Origin: Pachyseris speciosa
Lineage: Eukaryota > Cnidaria > Anthozoa > Scleractinia > Pachyseridae
Assembly (NCBI GenBank): GCA_016490735.1
Contig: JAEMWC010000747.1
Span: 62,001-126,000 of the forward strand
Length of the DNA stretch: 64,000 bases
Direction: 5' to 3'
Shown in pieces: positions 44,822 to 53,927 of this stretch (position 1 is the stretch's first letter; each line of letters opens with the position of its first letter). Made by a program: the position numbers and the translations under genes. Under the pieces are notes generated by a model. That model was not told the origin of the DNA, made no database searches, and saw nothing but the letters and a program-made list of their open reading frames with translations.

Positions 44822-45681
44822 ATGACTACTTATCATCCACATGGTGTGAGACTATCAAAAAGTCAGAAACAAAAGCTAGCAAAAGCTTATGCAACAAATT
44901 CACCTGTAACAATAAGGTTGACGCATAGTGAATTGTCTGGAAATGATCAACTAATGTTGACTAAGAGACAAATCAACAAACTGATTAAATCAAGTAGATC
45001 AGGAAAAGGTTCAGACATCAAGATATCAAAAAATCAAATCAGAAAAGCTGTTGTAGAAGGAGGTTCTCTTTGGTCCAGTCTTTTTTCACTTGGAACAAGA
45101 CTATTGCCTTATGCAGGTAAAGCAGTAGCTAAAGCGGCTCCAGCATTGGCTACTGGTGCTCTGTCTTCATTAGCAAGTCTCGGTGTTGATAAACTATTTG
45201 GGAAGAAACAAAGTGGAGGATTTCTTATTCCTAATGCCAATTTATCCCAATTATTGAATGTAGGAAATTTATTGAATACGAGACAGATGGCAGATATTAT
45301 TCAAAAAATGCAGTATGGTGGAGACGTTGTTATAAAACCAACAAAAACACAGATTGGAAATGGTATTGGAACAATACTCGCCAGTATTGGAATTCCTTTG
45401 GCCATAGAAGCAATTAGAAAATTAACTGGAAAAGGTTTGCATGTTGAAAGCAGCCGTCCAAGACGGTCATTACCAGTTCATGTTCCAGATTCCATTGCAA
45501 TAAATAAAAATAAAAGTGGTGGGAAACATGCTATGATGCCATGGCGATCCCACCTGTTATTGGTACATGGGATAACCCAATCGGTTATGGAATGAAAAAA
45601 AAAAAGACAAAGGGAAAAGGACTTCTACTGGGCAAAAACAGTCCATTCAATTCAATCCCCATACTAGGAACCATTTTGTAA
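44822..45681 (+). pseudogene. Core/DNA-binding virion protein (one frameshift)
   Basis: The N-terminus is a basic repeat-rich region (KSQKQKLAKAYATN, RLTHSELSG, MLTKRQINKL, KISKNQIRKA), then a hydrophobic Ala/Leu/Gly stretch (KAVAKAAPALATGALSSLAS) and GLY-rich segments. The frame is lost near 45531, consistent with a one-base loss. The true tail (ending GLLLGKNSPFNSIPILG) is read in the -1 frame to 45681. Similar proteins in Polintons are compared with adenovirus core/mu proteins. Candidate protease sites (EGG/S, YGG/D) occur. No TCTAA precedes it. Confidence 0.65.
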
Positions 45682-46134
45682 ATAAACCCTTATCCAACTT
45701 TGATTTAATCAATTGGGTTAAACAACTTGGAATAAAACATTTTAGAGGAGTATTTTCAAGAGACAATCTGCCAAACCTGATGAGAAACAATGAATGTGGA
45801 ATAGTCAATCTTGATTCCAAAATTGGACCAGGTACACATTGGGTATGTTATAGGAATTTCAAAAATGATAAATACTGTGAATACTTCGACTCTTTTGGTT
45901 TAATGATGCCGACAGAAGTTCAAAAATATATGTTGACAAGCGGTAAACAACTTGAATACTCTGGTGATGAGATACAAGAAAGGGATTCAGTATTGTGTGG
46001 ATATTGGTGTTTGTACTATCTTCTCGAGACAAGAAGGCAGATCGATTCTGGATACAATACATAATTCCAAATTCAGTCCAACAGATACAAGTGTCAATCA
46101 CAGATTCATCATAGACTACTTCGAAAATATCTAA
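45678..46134 (+). pseudogene. Adenovirus-type cysteine protease (start lost, frameshift near 3' end)
   Basis: The protease frame is open from at least 45678, overlapping the core gene's stop, but has no ATG until 45780. The catalytic set is visible: His in GPGTHWVCYRN, Asp in CEYFDSFGL, Gln in GDEIQERDS and Cys in VLCGYWCLYYLL. After about 46030 the frame ends early at 46064. The expected C-terminal ~35 residues (…FIIDYFENI) are in another frame to 46134, so two bases are missing or one is extra. The family processes capsid and core precursors. Confidence 0.85.
46130..46134 (+). promoter_or_regulatory. TCTAA motif, zinc ribbon/PLA2
   Basis: 11 bases before the ATG at 46146. It overlaps the residual protease tail. 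Confidence 0.7.
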
Positions 46135-46145
46135 CCTATTGGTAT

Positions 46146-46301
46146 ATGAAGTCTTATTGTGTCAAACAGAAGAAAGTCACTGAATGTGTCCCAGGAAGTG
46201 AAAGATATCAGAAGACGAAAAATGGTCGAACTATGATGAAATGCACTTGTGCTGAGTGTGGAATCACAAAGACTAAATTTGTCAGAAATCGGGGAAACTA
46301 A
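46146..46301 (+). CDS. Small zinc-ribbon protein (DUF5679-like)
   Basis: 51 residues: MKSYCVKQKKVTECVPGSER then ...NGRTMMKCTCAECG... Cys at 5, 14, 35, 37 and 40, with KSYCVK and NGR..MKCTCAECG resembling the DUF5679 ribbon found in phages and large DNA viruses. Relatives I recall are joined to the phospholipase domain. Here the frame stops at TAA (46299-46301), directly after GGGAAAC. The -1 frame runs straight into the phospholipase gene. Confidence 0.7.
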   Translation: MKSYCVKQKKVTECVPGSERYQKTKNGRTMMKCTCAECGITKTKFVRNRGN

Positions 46302-46325
46302 TTAGCCCGTCTGAAGGGGCGGGCA
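46292..46325 (+). promoter_or_regulatory. Possible -1 frameshift signal
   Basis: GGGAAAC (46292-46298) lies in the X XXY YYZ phase of the zinc-ribbon frame and is followed by TAA. Six bases later comes GCCCGTCTGAAGGGGCGGGC (46305-46324), able to form an 8 bp GC-rich stem (with G-U pairs) and a 4-base loop. A one-base loss is an equally simple explanation for the frame change. Confidence 0.35.
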
Positions 46326-46345
46326 TATTAACAACTGGATTAGAT

Positions 46346-46990
46346 TTGCTTGGTCATGAGGCTCCAATGATTGGTAAAAAGGCATTGCAAGCTGGAAGAT
46401 ATTACGCTTCAGAAGCTCTCAGAAATCCAAAAAATCAACAGTATTTGATTGACAAAGGACTTTCCCTAGCAAAGCCGGCTATTAGTTCAGTTGGGAAAAA
46501 AGCATTATTTGATTTAAGTACAAAAATACGTCCAAAGCGTGCTGATAAGAGACAAACCCATAAAACAGATATTAAAGGCATTGATTATACACGTGGTGGT
46601 GCTATTGATATTCATAAGGTTATTGGCAAGCTTCCTAAACCAAAAGCAGGTTGGACTCCAAGTAAGTATAAATATATGGGCCCTTATAATCCATTGGATG
46701 AACAACTGGAATATGATCCATTGACTGGAGAGGTGTTAAAATGGAATGTCCTACCTTACAATAAAGTAGATGAGATTGCAGCTTACCATGATATTTGTTA
46801 TGATATGAAAAAAGACAAAGGTGATTGTGATAGAACAATGATCAAGTCACTTGATCAGATTCCTTATGGTGAGATGCCAAAATGGGGTCAAACAGCTAGA
46901 TTCTTAATCGACAAAAAACAGAAACTTGGTCTTGGTGTTTCAAAAAACGGAAAAAGCCGTCGAGTGAAGAAAACTGGCAAGAAAAACTAG
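46346..46990 (+). CDS. Phospholipase A2 domain protein, parvovirus-like
   Basis: 214 residues from ATG 46346; the frame is open back to 46298. Ca-binding loop YMGPYNPLD at 110-118 and catalytic VDEIAAYHDICYDM at 141-154 with the His-Asp pair at 148-149, then GDCDR at 159-163. This is the pattern of the PLA2 in parvovirus VP1 and related elements, used there to breach endosomal membranes. The C-terminus is basic. The upstream Lys/Ala-rich region is probably a linker from the zinc ribbon. The 3' end overlaps the integrase frame. Confidence 0.85.
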   Translation: MLGHEAPMIGKKALQAGRYYASEALRNPKNQQYLIDKGLSLAKPAISSVGKKALFDLSTKIRPKRADKRQTHKTDIKGIDYTRGGAIDIHKVIGKLPKPKAGWTPSKYKYMGPYNPLDEQLEYDPLTGEVLKWNVLPYNKVDEIAAYHDICYDMKKDKGDCDRTMIKSLDQIPYGEMPKWGQTARFLIDKKQKLGLGVSKNGKSRRVKKTGKKN

Positions 46991-47907
46991 CTGATGAATT
47001 ACATGCACCCATAAAACGAAATTTCACTCGGCGGCGTGTGATTGTAAATAAAATTGATGAAATATGGGCAAGTGATCTAGTTGAAATGCAACAGTTCAGT
47101 AAATGGAATAAGGTTATCGATATCTTCTTATGGTTATTGATGTCTTCAGCAAATATGGTTGGATTGTCCCATTGAAGGATAAGAAAGGTGAATCTGTCAC
47201 TGAAGCATTCAAAACAATATTCAAGGAAGGCAGAAAACCACAGTATTTATGGGTTGACAAGGGAAAAGAGTTTTACAACAAACACTTGAAGGACTTGCTA
47301 GAGAAACATAGTGTACAGATGTACTCAACTGAGAATGAAGAGAAGTCATCAGTAGTTGAAAGATGGAATAGGACAATGAAGTCCAAAATGTGGAAGCAGT
47401 TCACTGTTCAAGGTAATACACAGTATTTAGACATGTTACCAAAATCAGTGAAACAGTATAATAATACCAAACATTCAAGCACAAAGATAACCCGTTGAAG
47501 CATCTGATAAGAGGAATGAAGGAACTGTTTACTTCAATTTGTATGGTGATATGAAAACATTAAAACAGAAACCGAAATTCAAAATAGGTGACAAGGTCCG
47601 AATATCTAAGTATAAACGGAATGTGTTCGACAAGAGCTATACACCAAATTGGACAGAAGAAGTGTTTACAGTTGATAAGATCCAATATACAAACCCAATA
47701 ACATACAAACTAAAAGATCTCAACGATGAAGAAATACAAGGGAGTTTTTATGAAGCTGAATTATTAAAAGCCAGACAGGATGTTTTCCGTATTGATAAAG
47801 TCATTCGCAGAGATCACAAGAAGAAACAAGCTTTGGTGAAGTGGAAGGGTTACAGTGACGACTTCAACAGCTGGATATCGTTCAAGGATTTAAAAGATAT
47901 ATTATAA
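46942..47907 (+). pseudogene. Polinton integrase with chromodomain (two frameshifts)
   Basis: Retroviral-type integrase. Catalytic Asp in IWASDLVEM, second Asp in LWVDKGKEFYN, and Glu in VVERWNRT about 34 residues later (DDE). A C-terminal chromodomain reads VFRIDKVIRR...ALVKWKGY...FNSWI. The frame changes near 47114 and again near 47493, each consistent with loss of one base. No ATG is visible at the N-terminus, which overlaps the PLA2 tail. As it stands the gene could not make an active enzyme unless the indels are sequencing errors. It catalyses insertion with 6 bp duplications in active elements. Confidence 0.88.
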
Positions 47908-47918
47908 AGAGAAAATTA

Positions 47919-47923
47919 TCTAA
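47919..47923 (+). promoter_or_regulatory. Orphan TCTAA motif
   Basis: TCTAACATATATA, with the same flank as other instances, but no ATG at the expected distance. It may be the promoter of the damaged Bro-N gene. Confidence 0.35.
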
Positions 47924-48072
47924 CATATATACAAGGAGACCCACAGTATATCTGTTATTTGCTATTATGTAGCCAAGAATATTATTATTCCTGACTATAT
48001 TTAAACACAGGTCGAAAATGAATTAAAAAATAAATTAATATAATTTACAAATAGCAAAAATATTCCTACGAT

Positions 48073-48910
48073 AATAAAGAATTAGATGTATCAATAGATT
48101 GTTATCTTGATGATAAAAATGATATATGGTTCAGAGGTAGAGACATATAAAAATCCACAAAAAGCAATCAAGGATCATGTTTTATCTGATGATAGAATCT
48201 TAAGAGACCACAAAATCAGCATAAATTCACGATGTAACAAAACGTTACCTCGTGCTGAGGCCACTGATTCACGATGTAACAAAACGGTCCCTCGTGCTGA
48301 GGCCACTGATTCACGATGTAACAAAACGGTCCCTCGTGCTGAGACCATTGAAAAAACTTTCAAATGTTTTTTTATAAATGAATCAGGATTTTATTCACTA
48401 ATACTGTCCTCTAAAAAACAGGAAGCAGCAAAATTTAAACATTGGGTTACATCTAAAGTGTTGCCATCAATCAGAAAACAGGGGTATTACAATCAGTTCA
48501 ATGACAGAAATAATAACATGCTGATGATTGAAAGTGAAGATGATCTGCACTACAAGATTGTGTCATTCATCAGAAAGAAATATGAAGGTGCATTAATGGT
48601 GGCGGGATTAGGTGAAAATCAAATTAGCTCAAACATGCGAATCAGAAGTTATAAGAAAGGATATATGGCTGGACAGTGTGATTTAATGCTGATGAATCCC
48701 ACAAGAAAACACAGTGCTCTTTGTCTTGAATTCAAAAGCCCAACAGGTGTGTATAAAGTGTCAGACAAACAGTCTGATATGAAGCTAATGTATGAGAAAA
48801 ACAATTGTAAATACATCGTTAGCAACTGTTTCGAAGATTTAATCCACGAAATAACTAAGCACTTGGAGGAGAGTATAAAATACTTATCAAGAAGGGTGAA
48901 GAATAATTAA
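48073..48910 (+). pseudogene. Bro-N domain fused to VRR-NUC-like nuclease (5' end damaged)
   Basis: The BRO N-terminal start (DKNDIWFRGRDI, about 48100-48126) is out of frame with the rest. The main frame resumes at about 48140 with YKNPQKAIKDHVLSDDRI and continues to SGFYSLILSSKKQEAAKFKHW, the end of a Bro-N fold. The C-terminal half has CDLML...ALCLEFKSPTG...Q, the D-ExK pattern of VRR-NUC/PD-(D/E)xK nucleases. Between the Bro-N halves are three 14-residue repeats (SRCNKTVPRAEATD). Bro-N proteins bind DNA in baculoviruses and phages. The nuclease could resolve replication intermediates. It has no upstream ATG in frame. Confidence 0.75.
48226..48350 (+). repeat. 42 bp tandem repeat, three copies, in coding sequence
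   Basis: TTCACGATGTAACAAAACGG ... CCTCGTGCTGAGGCCACTGA, in frame, encoding SRCNKTVPRAEATD three times. The copies differ by a few bases only. Confidence 0.9.
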
Positions 48911-48993
48911 TTACAAATTTTTCTATGATTGTTTCTGCTGTGGTTCTTCATTACTTTACCACATCTAGGACACTTGTACTCCTTATTCTGCCA
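48907..48993 (-). pseudogene. Detached zinc-finger tail of the HNH protein
   Basis: Immediately after the HNH stop, another minus-strand frame reads NKEYKCPRCGKVMKNHSRNN and ends HRKICN. CxxC plus His residues suggest a small zinc finger, probably once the C-terminus of the HNH protein, now separated by a small deletion. Confidence 0.5.
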
Positions 48994-49645
48994 TTATTGA
49001 CAACGCATGGTAACTCTTTTTGTCTTCATCGGGAACTCTCCTTGGTCTTTTATTAGCTGATTTTATGTAATTATCTGGCATATTTTCTTTTTTAACATAC
49101 TCAAATTTGTATGAACAACCATCCTTTTTTGAGACACCTGATTTACAATACTTAACTCCATCAGAAACTCTTTTTACAATAGCATCATTTATATCAAGAT
49201 ATTGTGAACAGCAATAAATACTACTAAAATATAAAACTTCTTCAGTGTTAATATTAGTCGCTTTTACACATCTTGGATTTCTTTGGGTAGTAGCAAATGA
49301 ATAATCCCGACTTTTTGTTGATTTCATACAATTCTGTCGTTGTGTCATTAGTTGGAGATTGCACAAACGATTATCATCTTTTACCTCATTAATATGATCG
49401 ATGACTTTATCCTTTGGAATAATACCATTGTGACATTCCCAAACAAACCTATGAACGCTATATTTCTTTTGACCATTTTGACCATGTTTCCTAACACTAC
49501 ACATCATATAACCATCGTGTTTTTTAGATCCATTCATAGGCACTTTTTTGATAATATTTATAACATTTCCATCCTTATCAGAAGCATACAGATCGTAAAT
49601 AGGGTGAATATTATAGACACGTTCATTGATTTCAATCTTATTCAT
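48983..49645 (-). CDS. HNH (NUMOD/HNH_3) endonuclease
   Basis: 220 residues. The HNH core HRFVWECHNGIIPKDKVIDH is followed by INEVKDDNRLCNLQLMTQRQN, containing the Asn and second His-equivalent positions of HNH_3 homing endonucleases. Conserved flanks (NPRCVKATNINTEEVLYFSS) resemble NUMOD-type DNA-binding modules. It is inserted on the opposite strand between the Bro-N and polymerase genes, and has its own TCTAA motif 12 bases before the ATG. It may be a passenger homing gene. Confidence 0.85.
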   Translation of the reverse strand: MNKIEINERVYNIHPIYDLYASDKDGNVINIIKKVPMNGSKKHDGYMMCSVRKHGQNGQKKYSVHRFVWECHNGIIPKDKVIDHINEVKDDNRLCNLQLMTQRQNCMKSTKSRDYSFATTQRNPRCVKATNINTEEVLYFSSIYCCSQYLDINDAIVKRVSDGVKYCKSGVSKKDGCSYKFEYVKKENMPDNYIKSANKRPRRVPDEDKKSYHALSIMAE

Positions 49646-49657
49646 TATAATATAGAT

Positions 49658-49662
49658 TTAGA
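49658..49662 (-). promoter_or_regulatory. TCTAA motif, HNH gene
   Basis: Minus-strand TCTAA, 12 bases before the ATG at 49645. Confidence 0.55.
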
Positions 49663-49729
49663 TAATATCTGTTTAAATAAAAATTTTATGAAACCCTTTT
49701 AAAGATATATTATAATTTATAATATATAA

Positions 49730-52700
49730 ATGGAAAATTTTATCTCACTCAATAGTATGAATAAGAAAAGTTTGAAAAAACTGAGCAAATCCCAGCTCAT
49801 TAATTTACTGCTTAAGAATCAACAACAGAAGAAGCCAAAGGTTGTTATAGTTGATGATTATACACCAACCCCCCCCCCCCCCCCCCCACCTAGAAATAAA
49901 AAAACTGAAGAGAACAACACAAAGACCAACAGTCAGAGAATTGGTTGATTACTTCGAAAGAAAAAGATTACCAGCACCACCAAAAGAATGGTTGGAAGAA
50001 ATAGAACAATTGAAAAAGAGACCGATCCCAGCCCCAGAACCAAACAGGTGATTCAGAAACCAACGCCTGCACCAAGGACTAAGATAGAGCAAACAGGGAA
50101 AGCTTTAAAAGGTTTCACAAAATCTTTTGAAATCAGTATAAAAAATAACAAAGACCCGCTTGCGCAACTGCAAAACACAAGAAAGGCTGTTGCATATAAT
50201 ATTATAAAATTGTTGAATGAAATGAAAGGACTGAAATTTGTTGAAACGCTAAAGGTAACATTCGCAAAAATGACTGACGGAGCAATAGAATACAAAACCG
50301 CATATTTCAACAGTGTAGCTCGAACAATTGTGAATAATCTGGAAGTAACTGAATCACTACAGTTGTCAAAAGACCAAATAATGAATAAGATTGCAGTTTG
50401 GGTATCTGAAGGTTCAGGTTGGACAATTGAATCTGTTGACAGCCATTATCTTAATGTTGTCAAATATGAACTTTTAAGAGGTTCTTCATACATAAAACTG
50501 CCAGCAGAATTACGAAATAAAAAAGGTTTAATTAACTTGAAAAATGAGGATAATGAATGCTTCCGATGGTGCCACATCAGACACCTGAACCCACAAGACA
50601 AAGATCCGCAGAGGATTAAAAAAGTTGACAAAAAATACATTGAAAAATTGGATTACACTGGTATTGAATTTCCAGTAACTAACAAACAGTACAACAAAAT
50701 AGAAAAACAAAATGAGATCAACATCAATGTATTCGGTTATGAGGAGAAACAACCTTATCCAATATATGTATCAAAAGAGAAATATGCAGACGGCTTGAAT
50801 CTGCTTCTAATAACTGAAAATGAAAACAAGCATTATGTGCTAATCAAAGATTTCAATAAGTTTATGTACAATCAAACAAAGCATAAAGAAAGAAAACACT
50901 TTTGTATGCACTGTCTTCAATGCTTCAGCTCTGAAAGGGTTCTGAATGATCACAAGGACAACTGCATGCAAGTAAATGGCACACAGGCAATAAAAATGCC
51001 AAACAAAGATAACAACATACTGAAATTCAACAACTTTCATAAACAACAGCAGGTACCATTTGTGATCTATGCTGATTTTGAGGCCATCACTGAAAAAATA
51101 CACGTTTGCCAACCCAACAGTGATAAATCATATACAGAGGCTTATCAGAAGCATACTGACTGTGGCTACGGCTATAAAGTAGTTTGTTGTTATGATGATA
51201 AATACAGCAAACCAGCAGTAATATACAGGGGTGAAAAGGCTGTGTACAAATTTATGGAAGCTATGCTGGAGGAAGTCAAATATTGCAAGAATGTTGTGAA
51301 AAAAAATTTTAACAAACCATTGAAAATGACTAAAGATGATGAAGAGAAATTCCAAAAAGCCAAAGAATGTCACATTTGTGATAAAAAATACACTGACAAA
51401 GATATCCGAGTTCGAGATCACTGTCACATCACTGGTAGATACAGAGGCTCTGCCCATCAAGAATGTAATCTAAAACTCAGAGTGAACCCAGATGAAATAA
51501 AGATGCCAGTCATATTTCACAATCTAAGAGGCTATGATAGTCATTTTATTATGCAGGAGATTGGAGCCATTGTTAAGAAGCACACTTACAAAAACAAGAA
51601 AGGTGAAGACTGTCAAATGAATATCAATGCTATCCCAAATAACATGGAGAAGTATATGGCTTTCATGCTTGGTAATCACTTGACCTTTCTTGATAGCTTC
51701 CAATTCATGAGCTCAAGTTTGGAAAAACTTGTCAGCAATCTTCCAAAAGAAGCCTTAAAATACACCTCACAAGAGTTCAAGGGAAAGGATCTTAATTTGA
51801 TGGCGCAAAAAGGTGTTTATCCTTATGACTATATGGATTGTTTCGATAAATTTAACCAAAATCTGCCGTCAAAAGAAGAATTCTACAGTATATTGAGTGA
51901 TGAGCATATATCAGATGAAGACTATGCGCATGCTCAAAATGTGTGGAATACATTCTCAATCAAAAATATGGGCGATTATCATGACCTGTACCTTAAAACA
52001 GATGTACTCCTACTGGCTGATGTATTTGAAAACTTCAGAAAAACATGCCTTGAGTACTATAAACTGGACCCGTGTCACTATTTCACATCTCCCGGTTTAT
52101 CTTGGGACGCCATGCTTAAAATGACTGACATTAAACTAGAGCTTATGGTTGATATTGATATGTTTCAATTCATTGAAAAGGGTATGCGTGGAGGAATCAG
52201 CTATATAGCCAACCGTTACGGTAAAGCAAATAATAAATACATGAAAGAGTATGATGAGAAGGTGCCCTCGAAGTACATCATGTATCTCGATGCTAATAAT
52301 TTGTATGGTTGGGCTATGAGTCAATATTTACCAACAGGCGGATTCAGATGGATGACACAAAAACAGATCAATAATTTAGACCTGGCTAAGTATAAAGAAG
52401 ATAGTGCAAAGGGTTTGATTCTTGAAGTTGATTTAGAATACCCCCAAGAGTTACATGATCTTCACAATGACTATCCACTGGGACCGGAAAAGGTCAAAGT
52501 GACTGGGGACATGCTATCAGATTATTGTAAGAAAATAGCTAGCAAATTCAATATATCAACTGGTTTGGTACATAAACTGATACCAACATTAAGCAACAAA
52601 GAAAAATACGTGCTTCATTATAGGAACCTCCAATTATACACTGATCTCGGTTTGAAAATAACTAAAGTCCATCGAGTTCTAGAGTTCAATCAGTCCGCAT

Positions 52701-53545
52701 GGCTCAGACAGTACATCGACTTCAACACACAGAAAAGAACCAATGCTAAAAATGCCTTTGAGAAAGACTTTTTCAAGTTGATGAATAACTCAGTATTTGG
52801 TAAAACTATGGAGAATCTCAGAAAGCGAGTAGACGTCAGATTGGTGACTGATGAGAAGAAGCTATTGAAATTAGCTAGTAAACCCACTTATGTTAGCAGT
52901 AAAATCTTCAATGAAAATCTAGTAGCTGTTCATAAGATAAAAGAAACACTTACTTTAAACCGGCCGGCATACGTGGGGATGTGTATTCTAGACCTTAGCA
53001 AGACACTGATGTATGAATTCCACTACAACTACATCAAAGAGAAGTACGGAAACAAGGCGAAGCTGCTCTTCACAGACACTGACTCATTGACCTATGAAAT
53101 TGAAACCCAAGACGTCTATAGACATTTCTGGAAGGATAAAAATAAATTTGACAACAGCGACTACCCAGAATACTCTCCATATTTCGATAAGACGAATAAA
53201 AAAGTAATTGGTAAATTCAAAGATGAGGCTGCAGGAGTTCCAATTTGTGAATTCATCGGTCTACGATCAAAAATGTATAGCTATATGAAAGACAACCGAA
53301 AAGGAGGGAAGACAGCTAAAGGAATTGGGAAGAATGTTATTAAGAATAACATCAAACATGAAAATTATAAAGAGACACTATTTGATAATAAACAGTTGCA
53401 TCATAGAATGAAAACAATTAGAAGCCAAAACCATCAACTAGGAAGTTATGAGATAAATAAAGTATCACTCAGCTGCTTTGATGACAAGCGGTATATTCAC
53501 AATAATGGCGTGACAAGCTATGCATATGGATATTATAAAATCTAG
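49730..53545 (+). CDS. Protein-primed type DNA polymerase B (N-terminal frameshifts)
   Basis: The first ~50 codons from ATG 49730 lead to a ~19-base C run (about 49869-49887, poly-Pro) where the frame changes. A second change near 50032 leads into an open frame to 53545 (1185 codons from 49988). In that frame (residue numbers approximate): C2H2-like finger FCMHCLQCF...H...C at ~303; ExoI YADFEAI ~360; an EndoVII-like CHICD...DHCHITGRYRG..H..CN at ~460; ExoII HNLRGYDSHF ~510; ExoIII YHDLYLKTDVLLLAD ~663; PolA YLDANNLYGWAMS ~766; PolB-motif KLMNNSVFGKTMEN ~930; PolC LLFTDTDSLTYEI ~1025. All catalytic residues are present. It replicates the element. No TCTAA precedes it. Confidence 0.95.
49869..49888 (+). 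repeat. Poly-C run in the polymerase gene
   Basis: About 19 consecutive C, encoding poly-Pro. The run is where the reading frame is lost, so its length is a likely assembly uncertainty. Confidence 0.9.
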
Positions 53546-53927
53546 CTGTTGTGGTGTTTTTATCGCCTCAAACCCACTGATTTGCCTAGTTCAGGATAGA
53601 ATCTTGAATCTTGGCACATGTGGACTCAAAACTAGTAGTAAGTTTTTCTAATGAAGGCATCCTTTCTCTGTATGGCAAAATATCTGACCAAAAAATAAAC
53701 CAAATTCTGAACCAGTTGGTTAGATTTTTGGTTTTGGTTAATTTATGGGTCGACTTTTGATTGGTTAGAAATAATCATACGACCGTCTCATGATCTGAAA
53801 CAATGGTTATTAATGATGACTCATTTCCTGACGATGAGATCATCGACTTCCTGTTTTTCCGAGAATGTCACGCATTTTTAATAAACTATAGATTCCAAAA
53901 TACGAGATCAAAAATACAAGATCATAA
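53546..53927. other. Spacer between polymerase and right terminus
   Basis: No gene. At 53815-53920 it holds a second, partial copy of the terminal repeat's inner part (GATGACTCATTTCCTGAC..., TTTTTCCGAGAATGTCACGC..., TACGAGATCAAAAATA). Confidence 0.7.

Noticed and set aside
45521..45527. Second GGGAAAC as a frameshift site in the core gene
   Set aside because: It is in the wrong phase for -1 slippage (codons GGG AAA CAT) and no stem follows; a one-base loss near 45531 explains the break.
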